Assembly (NCBI GenBank): GCA_902168185.1
Contig: CABHOV010000100.1
Location: 1-64,000, forward strand
Reading direction: 5' to 3'
Length of the DNA: 64,000 nucleotides
From: an uncultured Bacteroides sp.
GTDB taxonomy: Bacteria > Bacteroidota > Bacteroidia > Cytophagales > Cyclobacteriaceae
Shown here piece after piece: positions 53,362-62,623 of the stretch. The translations under genes were made by a program, and so were the position numbers. The stretch's first letter is position 1. Every line of letters starts with the position of its first letter. The notes beneath the pieces were generated by a model. It searched no databases. It was not told the DNA's origin and saw nothing but the letters and a program-made list of their open reading frames with translations.

Positions 53362-53568
53362 ATGACAAACATGAATCAAAAACATCAGATAGTCGAGTCG
53401 TTGAATTCGCTTGATCAGATGCAGACTGAGAAGGTTCTGGAGTACATTAAAAAGCTTACATATCCTGCTATACAGGATGAAGCTTCCTATCAAAAATTTA
53501 AACGCGAAGCGCTGAAGGAGATTCGTCAGGCGCTGGGTAAAGGCCGCAAGCTCAGACCATCTTTCTAA
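53362..53568 (+). CDS. Small hypothetical protein
   Basis: 68 aa if started at the ATG 53362 (MTNMNQKHQ) or 65 aa from the ATG 53371; a TTG further upstream gives an unconvincing hydrophobic extension. The protein is helical: SLNSLDQMQTEKVLEYIKKLTYP, then KFKREALKEIRQALGKGRKL. The LDQMQTEKVLEYIKKL pattern resembles short antitoxin- or adaptor-like proteins, but no toxin gene lies beside it. No function can be given. Confidence 0.55.
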   Translation: MTNMNQKHQIVESLNSLDQMQTEKVLEYIKKLTYPAIQDEASYQKFKREALKEIRQALGKGRKLRPSF

Positions 53569-53767
53569 GATACTGTAGGCCGCTGCCCGATCATCGATCT
53601 AACAGCGTTTAGATTACTTCTTCCATTCGCTTGGTGCACTTCTGCATCAAACACAATCCTTTACTCTCTTTTATACGCTGGCGGTTCATGGTATTTCGAT
53701 AATTTCTTTATCTGAAAACCATAAAAAATATATACTATATATGGATATTGATTGAAGTATATAGCGG

Positions 53768-54796
53768 TTAGTTATACTTTACATAATTGTCCCATTTCTC
53801 AAGTACGTCTACAAAATCCTGAGGAAGCTCTGAATCGAATTGGAGAAATTTCTTTGTGGCGGGATGAACAAAGCCCAGTGTTTTTGCATGCAATGCCTGC
53901 CGTGGTATAACCTTGAAACAATTTTCAACAAACTGTTTATACTTCGTAAAGGTAGTGCCCTTTAAAATTTCATCGCCACCATACATAGCGTCATTAAATA
54001 ACGGATGCCCCAGGTATTTCATGTGCGCACGGATCTGATGTGTACGACCTGTTTCAAGTTTACATTCCACCAAAGAGACATAGCGTAAATCTTTTAGCAA
54101 GCGATAATGCGTTACAGCACGTCTGCCCATATCACCATTGGGGAACACAGTGGTTACACGTCTGTCCTTAAGGCTTCGTCCTACATTTACATTGATCGTG
54201 CCGCTGGCAGGCTCTGGCACGCCCCATACCAACGCATTATACGTGCGCTCGATAGAGTGATCAAAGAACTGCTTCGCCAAGCCTGTAAGGCTCACTTCGT
54301 CCTTCGCTATAACAAGCAATCCGGAAGTATCTTTATCGATCCGATGCACCAGACCAGGTCTCCCTTCATTGCCTTCCATCTGCGGAAGATTTTGAAAATG
54401 ATACGCCAATGCATTGACTACTGTTCCATTCCAGTTTTGATATGCGGGATGTACCACCATACCTGCAGGTTTGTTGATGACCAGTAAGTGTTCATCCTCA
54501 AACACAATGTTGAGTGGTATATTTTCAGCAACAATTTCTGTATCGCGTGGAGCTTCCGGCAGGGAAACAGTTATTATATCATTGGGATGTATTCTATAGT
54601 TTGGCTTGATCGGTTTTTCATTTACCCTCACAAAGCCATCGTGAATACCACTCTGTATTTTGGTTCGCGTTACATTCGGCAAGCGATCCATCAGGAATTT
54701 ATCAATGCGAAGTAAACTCTGCTTGGGATCTGCCACGATGCGATGGTGTTCAAACAATTCATCATCGTCATCTGGAAGTATAGCTTCTTCGCTCAT
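53768..54796 (-). CDS. rluD: RluA family 23S rRNA pseudouridine synthase (RluD-like)
   Basis: A 342-aa protein: N-terminal S4 RNA-binding domain (about 25-85) and pseudouridine synthase domain with HRIDKDTSGLLVIAK holding the catalytic aspartate, and GRTHQIRAHMKYLGHPLFND. RluD modifies helix 69 of 23S rRNA; the presence of S4 favours RluD over RluA, but the exact site is not provable here. Its ATG overlaps the stop of the DUF1801 gene by four bases (ATGA). Confidence 0.88.
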   Translation of the reverse strand: MSEEAILPDDDDELFEHHRIVADPKQSLLRIDKFLMDRLPNVTRTKIQSGIHDGFVRVNEKPIKPNYRIHPNDIITVSLPEAPRDTEIVAENIPLNIVFEDEHLLVINKPAGMVVHPAYQNWNGTVVNALAYHFQNLPQMEGNEGRPGLVHRIDKDTSGLLVIAKDEVSLTGLAKQFFDHSIERTYNALVWGVPEPASGTINVNVGRSLKDRRVTTVFPNGDMGRRAVTHYRLLKDLRYVSLVECKLETGRTHQIRAHMKYLGHPLFNDAMYGGDEILKGTTFTKYKQFVENCFKVIPRQALHAKTLGFVHPATKKFLQFDSELPQDFVDVLEKWDNYVKYN

Positions 54797-55173
54797 TTCG
54801 TAGTTCTTTGTTTTTTACGTTTGGAATGATATTCATTCAGGATTGCAGCTTCGTTCAAGATATGCCGGATCTTTTCCTCATTCTCTTCTACTTCTGCCAC
54901 ACTGTGGAATGTTATTGATCTAACATGCTTGCGTCCTTTGGACTCCAGCAATCCATCATCATTGGACAATTCATATCCTTTTACAAAACCAAAATCTACT
55001 CCATCAACAGCCGGACTCAGGTAACAAAGCTGCCCATAGAAATAGAAGTAAGGAATTTTATTGCTGATCTTTTCCTGCACATGCGTACCCAGATCCATTA
55101 CCCACGAACGGAGTATGGTCATAATCTCGCGAGCCGGCTCTTCTTTTTCAGAAATAAAGTGAGAAACAGTCAT
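54793..55173 (-). CDS. DUF1801 family protein
   Basis: A 126-aa protein with the DUF1801 (YdhG-like) alpha/beta fold: REIMTILRSWVMDLG, EKISNKIPYFYFYGQLCYL and VDFGFVKGYEL, then the KHVRSITF block. Some members are called iron chaperones, but the role is not settled. A basic tail (HSKRKKQRTTK). Translationally coupled to the rluD-like gene downstream by an ATGA overlap. Confidence 0.82.
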   Translation of the reverse strand: MTVSHFISEKEEPAREIMTILRSWVMDLGTHVQEKISNKIPYFYFYGQLCYLSPAVDGVDFGFVKGYELSNDDGLLESKGRKHVRSITFHSVAEVEENEEKIRHILNEAAILNEYHSKRKKQRTTK

Positions 55174-55339
55174 GTGACAAAAATAAGCTTCCTGTATCTA
55201 CATTCTGTAGAATCATGAAAGAAAGATCGTGCTTCATGTGAGCGGGAAAGGTCCTCCCCGGAACAGTATTTTTATAAACATTTACAGAAAGAGAACCAAC
55301 ATGGGTTCATACTTGTTGTAAAGCCAAACCACTTCCACT

Positions 55340-55561
55340 ATGGTTTTTGCTGATGATATTCGGAAAACAATTTTAAAACTCGCAGACGAGCGAGGTGCAG
55401 AAAAAACGTTTTGTCCATCCGATGTTGCTCAGGCTATCGATCAGAAAAACTGGCAAATGCTGGTAGACCAAGTGGAACTTGTTGCCAGCACTTTGATCCA
55501 GGAAGGCAAAATCATCGCCACGCAAGAGTATAAAGAGCCACTTCGATTCCGCAAGAAGTAG
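55340..55561 (+). CDS. DUF3253 family protein
   Basis: A 73-aa winged-helix-like protein: IRKTILKLADERGAEKTFCPSDVAQAI, then LVASTLIQEGKIIATQ and LRFRKK. This fits DUF3253; the family is often seen as a single gene of unknown function, and a DNA-binding role is only suggested by the fold. It stands 98 bp before the sigma factor gene on the same strand but outside that operon's promoter. Confidence 0.8.
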   Translation: MVFADDIRKTILKLADERGAEKTFCPSDVAQAIDQKNWQMLVDQVELVASTLIQEGKIIATQEYKEPLRFRKK

Positions 55562-55619
55562 ATCACACTGCCTGCTTATCCCCTTCATTAATAATCTCTT
55601 TACGATTTGATAACACCTA

Positions 55620-55627
55620 TACTTTTG
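55620..55627 (+). promoter_or_regulatory. -7 promoter element of the phytase locus
   Basis: TACTTTTG (TAnnTTTG) 31 bp upstream of the GTG start of the ECF sigma gene. This looks like a housekeeping sigma promoter for the regulator; an additional ECF-type promoter could lie before the receptor gene but I do not see it. Confidence 0.6.
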
Positions 55628-55658
55628 TGCTCTGCAGCGAAAATGGAAATTTTAAGCT

Positions 55659-56246
55659 GTGGAACAGGAGAGCAACGATATTATACTTTTCAGACAGGTA
55701 AAGTCTGATGATCGCCTTGCGCTCAACACGCTGTTTGCCCGATATTATCAAAAGCTTTGCGGGTTCGCGACCACCTATATACGCCAGGCAGATGAAGCCG
55801 AAGAAGTAGTTTCAGATGTCTTTGTAACACTCTGGAAGAATCGTCACCATCTTGTCATTGAAAAAAATCTGAAGGCATATCTCTATGTTTCAGTGCGACA
55901 TGCAGCATTGGCCGTTATTAAAAAAAGACAACCGTTGTTCGAAGACATTGAAGATATACTCTTTGAAAACAGTCACCCCGATTTCCATACCCCCGAGCAA
56001 TCGCTCTTGCACAAAGAGCTTCAACAGTATATAAACGACACAGTTGACGCCTTGCCACCCCGTTGTAAACAGGTTTTCCTGATGAGTCGGGTAGATGAAT
56101 TGACCTATCGGGAAATCAGTGAGATCCTCGAAATTTCAGAAAACACAGTAGAAAACCATTTGGTAAAGGCGTTGAGTGTACTGCGCGATTCTCTGAAACG
56201 GTATCATCACACCGAACATCATCCTCGTGCGTTAACAGAAGCTTAA
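55659..56246 (+). CDS. ECF RNA polymerase sigma factor (FecI type)
   Basis: A 195-aa extracytoplasmic-function sigma factor: region 2 (about 20-90; LFARYYQKLCGFATTYIRQADEAEEV) and region 4 (about 125-180; LPPRCKQVFLMSR, YREISEILEISENTVENHL). The start is GTG at 55659; a TAA is in frame 2 codons upstream and the ATG at 55643 is in another frame, so this is the only start that keeps the whole region 2. It lies 70 bp before a FecR-type anti-sigma gene and a TonB receptor with an STN domain, the standard cell-surface signalling trio. Confidence 0.93.
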   Translation: MEQESNDIILFRQVKSDDRLALNTLFARYYQKLCGFATTYIRQADEAEEVVSDVFVTLWKNRHHLVIEKNLKAYLYVSVRHAALAVIKKRQPLFEDIEDILFENSHPDFHTPEQSLLHKELQQYINDTVDALPPRCKQVFLMSRVDELTYREISEILEISENTVENHLVKALSVLRDSLKRYHHTEHHPRALTEA

Positions 56247-56316
56247 CCTTTAATTAATATAGCGCACTGGTGGTGTACACGCTATATATACTCTTCCTGT
56301 ATAGAAAACAGAATCT

Positions 56317-57309
56317 ATGCAGGAGAATATTCCCACACACCTCATTGTACGCTACCTCTCGAACGAAGCCACTGCAGAGGAAAAGAAAAAATTACTGGAT
56401 TGGGTTGCGGAAGATGCGTCCCATCACAAAGTATTCCTGGAATGGCTAACTCTCTGGGAGAACAAAACGCCCCGGCTTGCGGAACCAGATCTTTCACATG
56501 CACTTCGTCAGCTCAATGACAAGATTGATATATACGAAGACGAAGAGAAGAAAACACGAACGCTCTTCTCCTGGAGAAAACTTGCTGCTTCCATTGCTGT
56601 ATTTCTTGTAGCCGGTATAGCGATTTATTTACTGGGTAAATATTCGGAATCTCGTTCAGAAAAAATAACCTATACTCAGCAAGCTGCATCGTCCGGAGAA
56701 CAAATCAGTATAAAACTGAGCGATGGTTCGGTTGTACAGCTTAATGCGCAGGCGTCATTAAAATATCCTGAGACATTTAAAGGTTTTAAACGCGAAGTAT
56801 ACTTAACAGGAGAAGCTTTCTTCGAAATTGAAAAAGATTCTTTACGGCCTTTCATCATTCACACCGGAGAATTTTCAACGCATGTATTGGGGACATCTTT
56901 CAATGTAAATGCTACCGGTGACAACATTGTAGTAAGTGTAGCCTCTGGAAAAGTGCGCGTGATGCAAGGTGATGAAATGCAGATTCTCCTTCCGGAAGAA
57001 AAAGTAAGATACTCCCGCGCCACTAAAATTATGGTAAAAGAAAAAGCCAATCTCGAACGAGAACTGGCATGGAAAAACAACACACTCATCTTTGAAGACA
57101 CCCGTCTCGCAGACGCATCGAAAAAAATAGAACAATGGTATGGTGTCAGCGTAAGCTTTCAAAACGAAGCGATCAAGCATTGTCTTATCACTGGTAAATA
57201 TAAAAATGAACCGGTTGATAAAGTGCTGCAAGCCATCAGCTATAGTACCGGAATTCAATATCGTATCACAGGCAAAGCCATTACGCTCTACGGCAAGGGC
57301 TGTGAGTAA
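56317..57309 (+). CDS. FecR family anti-sigma/sigma-regulator
   Basis: A 330-aa protein: cytosolic N-terminal anti-sigma part (about 1-85), one membrane span (about 90-110; LAASIAVFLVAGIAIYLLG), a periplasmic FecR domain (about 130-230; ISIKLSDGSVVQLNAQASLKYP, GEAFFEIE) and a C-terminal DUF4974 (about 255-328; FEDTRLADASKKIEQWYGV). The periplasmic part receives the signal from the receptor's STN domain and controls the sigma factor. Followed by the receptor gene after 42 bp. Confidence 0.93.
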   Translation: MQENIPTHLIVRYLSNEATAEEKKKLLDWVAEDASHHKVFLEWLTLWENKTPRLAEPDLSHALRQLNDKIDIYEDEEKKTRTLFSWRKLAASIAVFLVAGIAIYLLGKYSESRSEKITYTQQAASSGEQISIKLSDGSVVQLNAQASLKYPETFKGFKREVYLTGEAFFEIEKDSLRPFIIHTGEFSTHVLGTSFNVNATGDNIVVSVASGKVRVMQGDEMQILLPEEKVRYSRATKIMVKEKANLERELAWKNNTLIFEDTRLADASKKIEQWYGVSVSFQNEAIKHCLITGKYKNEPVDKVLQAISYSTGIQYRITGKAITLYGKGCE

Positions 57310-57351
57310 CATGACTATATATACCCAACGGAGAAAATAAACCTGAACCTT

Positions 57352-60300
57352 ATGCACAAAAACTTACAAACTTTCATCAGCAAATCACGGAAGCTCTCGC
57401 TTTATACCTTGTCGGGTATACTTCTTCAGTGTCTGCTTTTCAACTTCCTGCTTGCGAAAGACGGAACAGCACAAAATATTTACGATGTGAAGCTTCGGCT
57501 TGAAGTAAAAGACAAAACACTAAAAGATGTGTTCAGTACCATCGAAGAGAAAACTGAATTTACTTTTACCTATAGCAGCAAGAAAGTTGATCTGGCTAAA
57601 AAGATCACACTCGATGGACAACAAACAAACCTGGGGCAAATCCTCGAATCCATCTCACGTCAGGCAAATGTAGCCGTACAACAAGTGGATAATTTACTAA
57701 TGGTGAAAGCCCAGGAAACAGCCGTGGTAAAAAAACAAGCCGCTGCTAACGGTGTTATTCGCGGACGCGTTGTAGACGAAGTCTTAAAATCCGTATTACC
57801 AGGTGCTACCATTTTTCAAAAGGGAACCAACAATGGAACTACATCTGATGTGAATGGAGAATTCTTTCTCCGGGTACCAGCAGGTGATGTTGAGATTGAA
57901 GTAAGCTATATAGGCTTCCGTAAATATTCTGAAGTCGTTACTGTTCCAGAAAATGGCGTAGCACAGGTAGAACTTAAAATGATCAGCGATGCTACCGAGT
58001 TACAGGATATAGTGATTACCGGTGTTTTACAAGGACAACAGAAAGCGCTCAACCAGCAGAAGACAGCAGACAACATCAAGAATATAGTAAGTGCAGATCA
58101 GATTGGTCGCTTCCCTGATCCAAACGTAGCAGAAGCATTGCAGCGTGTTCCGGCAGTAAACATTGAAAGAGACCAAGGCGAAGGCCGCTATGTATTGGTG
58201 CGCGGATTAGCACCTCAATTTACCAACATCAGTATAAATGGCGAACAAATTCCATCGCCTGAAGCCAGTGTTCGATATGTAGCATTGGATGCAGTACCCG
58301 CAGATCAACTTGCATCAATTGAAGTAAGCAAAGCTATAACACCCGATATGGATGGCGATGCTATAGGAGGCTCTGTTAATTTGATTACACGTACAGCACA
58401 AACTGAAAACATCAGTGTAAATGCATCCGGATTGATGGGCTATAATAATATTAGTGGTAAAGCAAATTTGCAAGGCTCCCTGGAGCTCAGCAAGCGCTTC
58501 CTGAACAACAAGCTTGGCATTATGCTAAACTCCAGTTACTATGAGACCGAACGAGGTTCTGACAATTGGGAACGTGATGAACATCAACTGGAACTCCGTG
58601 ACTATGAATTAACCCGTACACGCCTGGGCCTAAGCAGCACGATAGACTATAAATTCAACGAAAAGAACGAAGTATATTTCAGAACGCTATACAATCGATT
58701 CACGGATCGTGAGCAACGCAGACGGTATATATTTGCACCGAATGTGGATGATTCTCCTTTCGAAGACAATGAGATCGAGCGCCTCACGAAGGACAGACTT
58801 GAAAAACAGATTGTAACAAGTTTTAATCTGGGCGCAAAACATACACTTTCCAAATTCAGCCTCGATTATGAAGTATCATATTCTGAAGCTATACAAGATA
58901 CGCCCTATGATATTGAGATTGGAAGCGTGGGCGAAGTGGATCAACTATCCACAGACTTCACCACAAACGCCAAGTTCCCTACGTTCACAGTAGATGATCT
59001 TCCGAACACCAGCGCACAGAATATATACCTTGACAATTCGATCTATGAATTTGATGAGGCTACGATGGGAAACACCTACGCCAAGGACGTAAATAAAACT
59101 GCCAAGTTTAATATCGGCATTCCATACAAGGCTGGTACCAGCGATGGTCTATTCAAATTTGGTGGTAAAGTAAGATTGAAAGAAAAAAGCTATCGCATAA
59201 CCGAAAATGTTTTCAGCTATACCGGCTCAGACGATCTCACCTTAGATCAATATGCAGGAGGATCAGTGGATGACAATTTCCTGGATGGCCGCTATAAACT
59301 CAGCGCAAATGCAGACCCCGAGAAGTTTGTAAAATTCTTCAATGCTAACCGTAACGATTTCGAACTATCAATAGAAGATAAACTGGCCACCGAAGCTGCA
59401 GAATCTTTTACTGCTAAGGAGAATGTATATGCAGGCTATATCATGTCGAAGCTTCAATTGAGCAAACTTATGATATTAGGAGGTCTACGGTACGAGCATA
59501 CCAGTGTTGACTATACGTCTTCGAATGTTATAAATGAAAGTGAGATTATACCGGAAGAGGGCGGAACAGACTATAGCTTCCTGTTACCTCAATTACACAT
59601 TCGCTACAACGTAACCGACAACATGAATCTTCGTGCGGCTGTTACGCGAAGCTACGCACGCCCGAACTTTAGCGACATTATCCCTGCACAGGAGATCAAC
59701 ATCAACGAAGGAGAAGGAACTATTGGTAACGCCAAACTTAAGCCCGTTGCCGCTACGAACGTAGATATACTTGCCGAAAAATACTTTGGAAGTGTAGGAA
59801 TATTATCCGGTGGTATATTTTACAAGCGCCTTACTGATTTCATTTTCAATCGCAGATTCGAATCTGATCAGTATCCTGGCTCTGAAGGCCAAGTGATTGA
59901 TATAACACAGGCCCGTAATGGGGAATCGGCATCCTTGTTTGGTTTCGAAGTAGCCTACCAACAAAACCTTACGTTTTTACCGGGAGCACTCAAAGGGTTG
60001 AGTATATATGCTAACTATACGCTTACAACCTCCAACGCCAAAATTCAATCGCGCGATGACAATACCAACGAAGAAGAAATCAGACTTCCGGGTCAGTCCA
60101 AACATGTCGGGAATATATCCTTGGGCTATGATCTCGGGCGCTTCAATTTCCGGGTGGCCGCTAATTTCAATGGTGAGTATATCAGTGAAATTGGAGGAAG
60201 TGCAGATGAAGATCTATACGTAAAAGATCGCGTACAACTCGATGCCACTACTACCTTCACGATCAGTCCCAAGCTTCGGTTCTTTGCTGAGTTCCTGAAC

Positions 60301-60405
60301 ATTACCAATCAGCCGTTTCAAGTATACCAAGGCGAAGAGAACCGCTATATACAACGTGAATTCTATTCATGGTGGACGCGTGCTGGCTTAAAACTTGATC
60401 TTTAA
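57352..60405 (+). CDS. TonB-dependent receptor with STN signalling domain
   Basis: A 1017-aa outer-membrane protein. Signal peptide (about 1-41); STN domain (about 47-120; LKDVFSTIEEKTEFTFTYSS) that contacts FecR; a carboxypeptidase-regulatory-like domain (about 133-215; GVIRGRVVD, GTTSDVNGEFFL); plug (about 240-345) and 22-strand barrel ending FYSWWTRAGLKLDL. The plug (RYVLVRGLAPQFTNISINGE, DMDGDAIGGSVNLITR) is of the TIGR01782 type often tied to sugar or organophosphate uptake in Proteobacteria, not SusC; no SusD gene follows. With the phytase two genes on, the likely ligand is phytate or lower inositol phosphates, perhaps as metal chelates. Confidence 0.92.
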   Translation: MHKNLQTFISKSRKLSLYTLSGILLQCLLFNFLLAKDGTAQNIYDVKLRLEVKDKTLKDVFSTIEEKTEFTFTYSSKKVDLAKKITLDGQQTNLGQILESISRQANVAVQQVDNLLMVKAQETAVVKKQAAANGVIRGRVVDEVLKSVLPGATIFQKGTNNGTTSDVNGEFFLRVPAGDVEIEVSYIGFRKYSEVVTVPENGVAQVELKMISDATELQDIVITGVLQGQQKALNQQKTADNIKNIVSADQIGRFPDPNVAEALQRVPAVNIERDQGEGRYVLVRGLAPQFTNISINGEQIPSPEASVRYVALDAVPADQLASIEVSKAITPDMDGDAIGGSVNLITRTAQTENISVNASGLMGYNNISGKANLQGSLELSKRFLNNKLGIMLNSSYYETERGSDNWERDEHQLELRDYELTRTRLGLSSTIDYKFNEKNEVYFRTLYNRFTDREQRRRYIFAPNVDDSPFEDNEIERLTKDRLEKQIVTSFNLGAKHTLSKFSLDYEVSYSEAIQDTPYDIEIGSVGEVDQLSTDFTTNAKFPTFTVDDLPNTSAQNIYLDNSIYEFDEATMGNTYAKDVNKTAKFNIGIPYKAGTSDGLFKFGGKVRLKEKSYRITENVFSYTGSDDLTLDQYAGGSVDDNFLDGRYKLSANADPEKFVKFFNANRNDFELSIEDKLATEAAESFTAKENVYAGYIMSKLQLSKLMILGGLRYEHTSVDYTSSNVINESEIIPEEGGTDYSFLLPQLHIRYNVTDNMNLRAAVTRSYARPNFSDIIPAQEININEGEGTIGNAKLKPVAATNVDILAEKYFGSVGILSGGIFYKRLTDFIFNRRFESDQYPGSEGQVIDITQARNGESASLFGFEVAYQQNLTFLPGALKGLSIYANYTLTTSNAKIQSRDDNTNEEEIRLPGQSKHVGNISLGYDLGRFNFRVAANFNGEYISEIGGSADEDLYVKDRVQLDATTTFTISPKLRFFAEFLNITNQPFQVYQGEENRYIQREFYSWWTRAGLKLDL

Positions 60406-60425
60406 TCTTAACTGAACTGAACAAA

Positions 60426-61469
60426 ATGAAAAAGCATCTATATATACTTTACCTGGCAACAGCCTTTGCAACTTTACTGAGCTGTGCCGACAATTCTCTG
60501 GAGGAAACACCAAATGATGGCAACTTTCCTTTTCAATTACTGCTCGATGCAGAAGAAGGAGCCGATCTTGCAGACGCTGAAGACTATAGCGTTGAAATAA
60601 AATTTGCCGATTACCTCCCTGATGCAACGCTCCCCAAAAGTGCCATTACACTTGGCTATACTCTTAGTGACCTGGAGGGCGATATGATCGGAAATGTCAC
60701 TATCGACAAAATAGTATATGAAGTTGAAATGGATGATTGTATCTATGAACGTGAACTGAATTTCACAAAAGATACCGATGGTCTCTCCGGCACAATAACA
60801 CTTTCTCCAGATGCAGATCTTAACACGGTGCCGTCATCCTTTGAAATTGTGTTTACGCTCCCGGGAGAAGATGCGACTAAAGGAAGTTTCAAATTTGAGC
60901 TCACCGATTTAACATCAAATGAAAATGTAGATGTAGTATTGGGTTCCCCCAGGGTATTTGAATATGAGGTGTTGGACAATGACGTAGCGGGGGAATGGGA
61001 ATTTGAAATCACCTCTGAAGAAGATCTTGAATCATTCAAGAGTATATTTGGTCATCTCAATGCCGACCTTGAAAAACTTACCCTTGGGGATATAACCGGA
61101 AAAGTAAAGGCCGAATTTGAATTTGAAGAAATGAAATTTGAAATCGAATTATCGCAGGAAGAAGAGATTACATCCTGTGAAAACGGAGAAACAGAAACTG
61201 AAGTCGAAAACAAAGTTATTGAGATTGAAGCTGACTACAATGCCGAAGATGGAGAGATAGAATTAGAAGGAAGTCATGTGATCGTGAATGATGAAGGCAT
61301 TGAGGAAAAAGAATTGGACTTCATTGTAGAGGGTGAATATGAAATAAATGAAGACGATGAAACTCTAACCTTCGTCTTTATGAAAGTTGTAGATGAAGAC
61401 AATTTCAAGGATGGTGAAGAATTGTACTCCAGCAAGGATGGCGTAACAATCACATTCAAAAAAGATTAG
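60426..61469 (+). CDS. Very acidic lipoprotein of unknown family
   Basis: A 347-aa protein with a lipoprotein signal (FATLLSC, C20). I recognise no family. By my count 91 of 347 residues (about 26%) are Asp or Glu, rising in the last third. It looks all-beta with strands of alternating acidic and hydrophobic residues (VKAEFEFEEMKFEIEL, IVEGEYEINEDDETLTFVF) and ends in a basic tip. Two possible disulfide cysteines (C105, C251). It lies 20 bp after the receptor and 58 bp before the phytase, so it is part of the operon. A surface Ca2+-binding or cation-buffering role is possible: beta-propeller phytases need calcium and act on calcium-phytate. It is not a SusD homologue. Confidence 0.75.
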   Translation: MKKHLYILYLATAFATLLSCADNSLEETPNDGNFPFQLLLDAEEGADLADAEDYSVEIKFADYLPDATLPKSAITLGYTLSDLEGDMIGNVTIDKIVYEVEMDDCIYERELNFTKDTDGLSGTITLSPDADLNTVPSSFEIVFTLPGEDATKGSFKFELTDLTSNENVDVVLGSPRVFEYEVLDNDVAGEWEFEITSEEDLESFKSIFGHLNADLEKLTLGDITGKVKAEFEFEEMKFEIELSQEEEITSCENGETETEVENKVIEIEADYNAEDGEIELEGSHVIVNDEGIEEKELDFIVEGEYEINEDDETLTFVFMKVVDEDNFKDGEELYSSKDGVTITFKKD

Positions 61470-61527
61470 ATCGAACGCACCCTATAGCGTATACTATAAA
61501 TATCCTAACCGAAGATTACGTATATAA

Positions 61528-62610
61528 ATGAAGAAATTATTCATACTGGCAGCACCTGCATTGCTTTTTATTACGTGCAAACAAAAAGAAGCAGCTACAC
61601 AGAGCATGGCAGCAGATTCAACAGTCATCATAGAACCAGCGTTTGCCACGGATACCGTCGCCTATGACAGTGACGACCCTGCATTCTGGATCAATCCTTC
61701 AGATCCTTCACAGAGTCTCATCATTGGCACTGATAAGGGCGGAGATACAGGCGATGGCGCACTCTATGTTTTCGATCTGAAGGGGAAAGAGGTTCCTGGT
61801 AAAACTATCAGGAATATAAAGCGCCCTAATAATGTAGACGTTGCCTATGGCCTTGTACTCCAGAACAAAAAGACAGATATAGCAGTATGCACAGAGCGCA
61901 ATACCAATTCTATCCGGGTATTTAGTCTGCCGGACATGAAGCCTATAGATCAGGGAGGTATACCGGTTTTTGAAAATGATTCTCTCCGTGCTCCCATGGG
62001 CATAGCACTCTACACCAACCCGGCTGATGGAAAAATCTATGCTATTGTTGGCAGAAAAACAGGTCCAACGAATGGGACGTATTTATACCAGTATCTTTTA
62101 CAAGATAACGGCAACGGAACAGTGAAAGGTAAACTTGTGCGCACATTCGGAAATTATAGCGGCAAGAATGAAATTGAATCCATCGCGGTCGACAATGAAC
62201 TCGGCTATATATACTGCTCAGATGAAGGTGTTGGCATTCGGAAATACTATGCGCATCCGGACAGTAGCAGTACCGAGCTAGCTCTTTTTGGAACAACCGG
62301 ATTTACTGACAACCACGAAGGTATCTCCATTTACAAATTCAGCGATGGCACGGGGTATATATTAGTATCCGATCAGCAGGCCAATCAGTTTCATATATTT
62401 CCTCGCGAAGGCCGCAGTGGTAATCCACACGACCATCCTGTCATCAAATCTGTAAAGACCTCTACCATTGAAAGCGATGGCAGCGATGTAACGAGTATAG
62501 CGCTTCCCGGGTTTGAGCATGGATTATTTGTCGCCATGAGCGATAACAAAACATTTCAATTTTATCGTTGGGAAGATATCGCCGGACAAGAATTAAAAAA
62601 GGCTAATTAA
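61528..62610 (+). CDS. Beta-propeller phytase (3-phytase type) lipoprotein
   Basis: A 360-aa lipoprotein (lipobox LLFITC, C17) of the beta-propeller phytase family, which removes phosphates from myo-inositol hexakisphosphate with calcium. Family landmarks along the six-bladed propeller: DSDDPAFWINPSDPSQS (about 48-64), IIGTDKG, RPNNVDVAYG, VCTERNTNSIRVFSLP, IESIAVDNELGYIYCSDEG, NHEGISIYK and LVSDQQANQFHIFPREG. Lipidation should place it at the outer membrane next to the receptor. It ends the operon, 13 bp from the convergent kinase stop. Confidence 0.92.
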   Translation: MKKLFILAAPALLFITCKQKEAATQSMAADSTVIIEPAFATDTVAYDSDDPAFWINPSDPSQSLIIGTDKGGDTGDGALYVFDLKGKEVPGKTIRNIKRPNNVDVAYGLVLQNKKTDIAVCTERNTNSIRVFSLPDMKPIDQGGIPVFENDSLRAPMGIALYTNPADGKIYAIVGRKTGPTNGTYLYQYLLQDNGNGTVKGKLVRTFGNYSGKNEIESIAVDNELGYIYCSDEGVGIRKYYAHPDSSSTELALFGTTGFTDNHEGISIYKFSDGTGYILVSDQQANQFHIFPREGRSGNPHDHPVIKSVKTSTIESDGSDVTSIALPGFEHGLFVAMSDNKTFQFYRWEDIAGQELKKAN

Positions 62611-62623
62611 GATATAGTATAAA

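Noticed and set aside
53362-53568. Antitoxin of a toxin-antitoxin pair
   Set aside because: Only a loose pattern; no toxin-like gene within 200 bp on either side.
57352-60405. SusC-type receptor of a polysaccharide utilisation locus
   Set aside because: The plug motifs are of the TIGR01782 type and no SusD homologue follows; the neighbour is a phytase.
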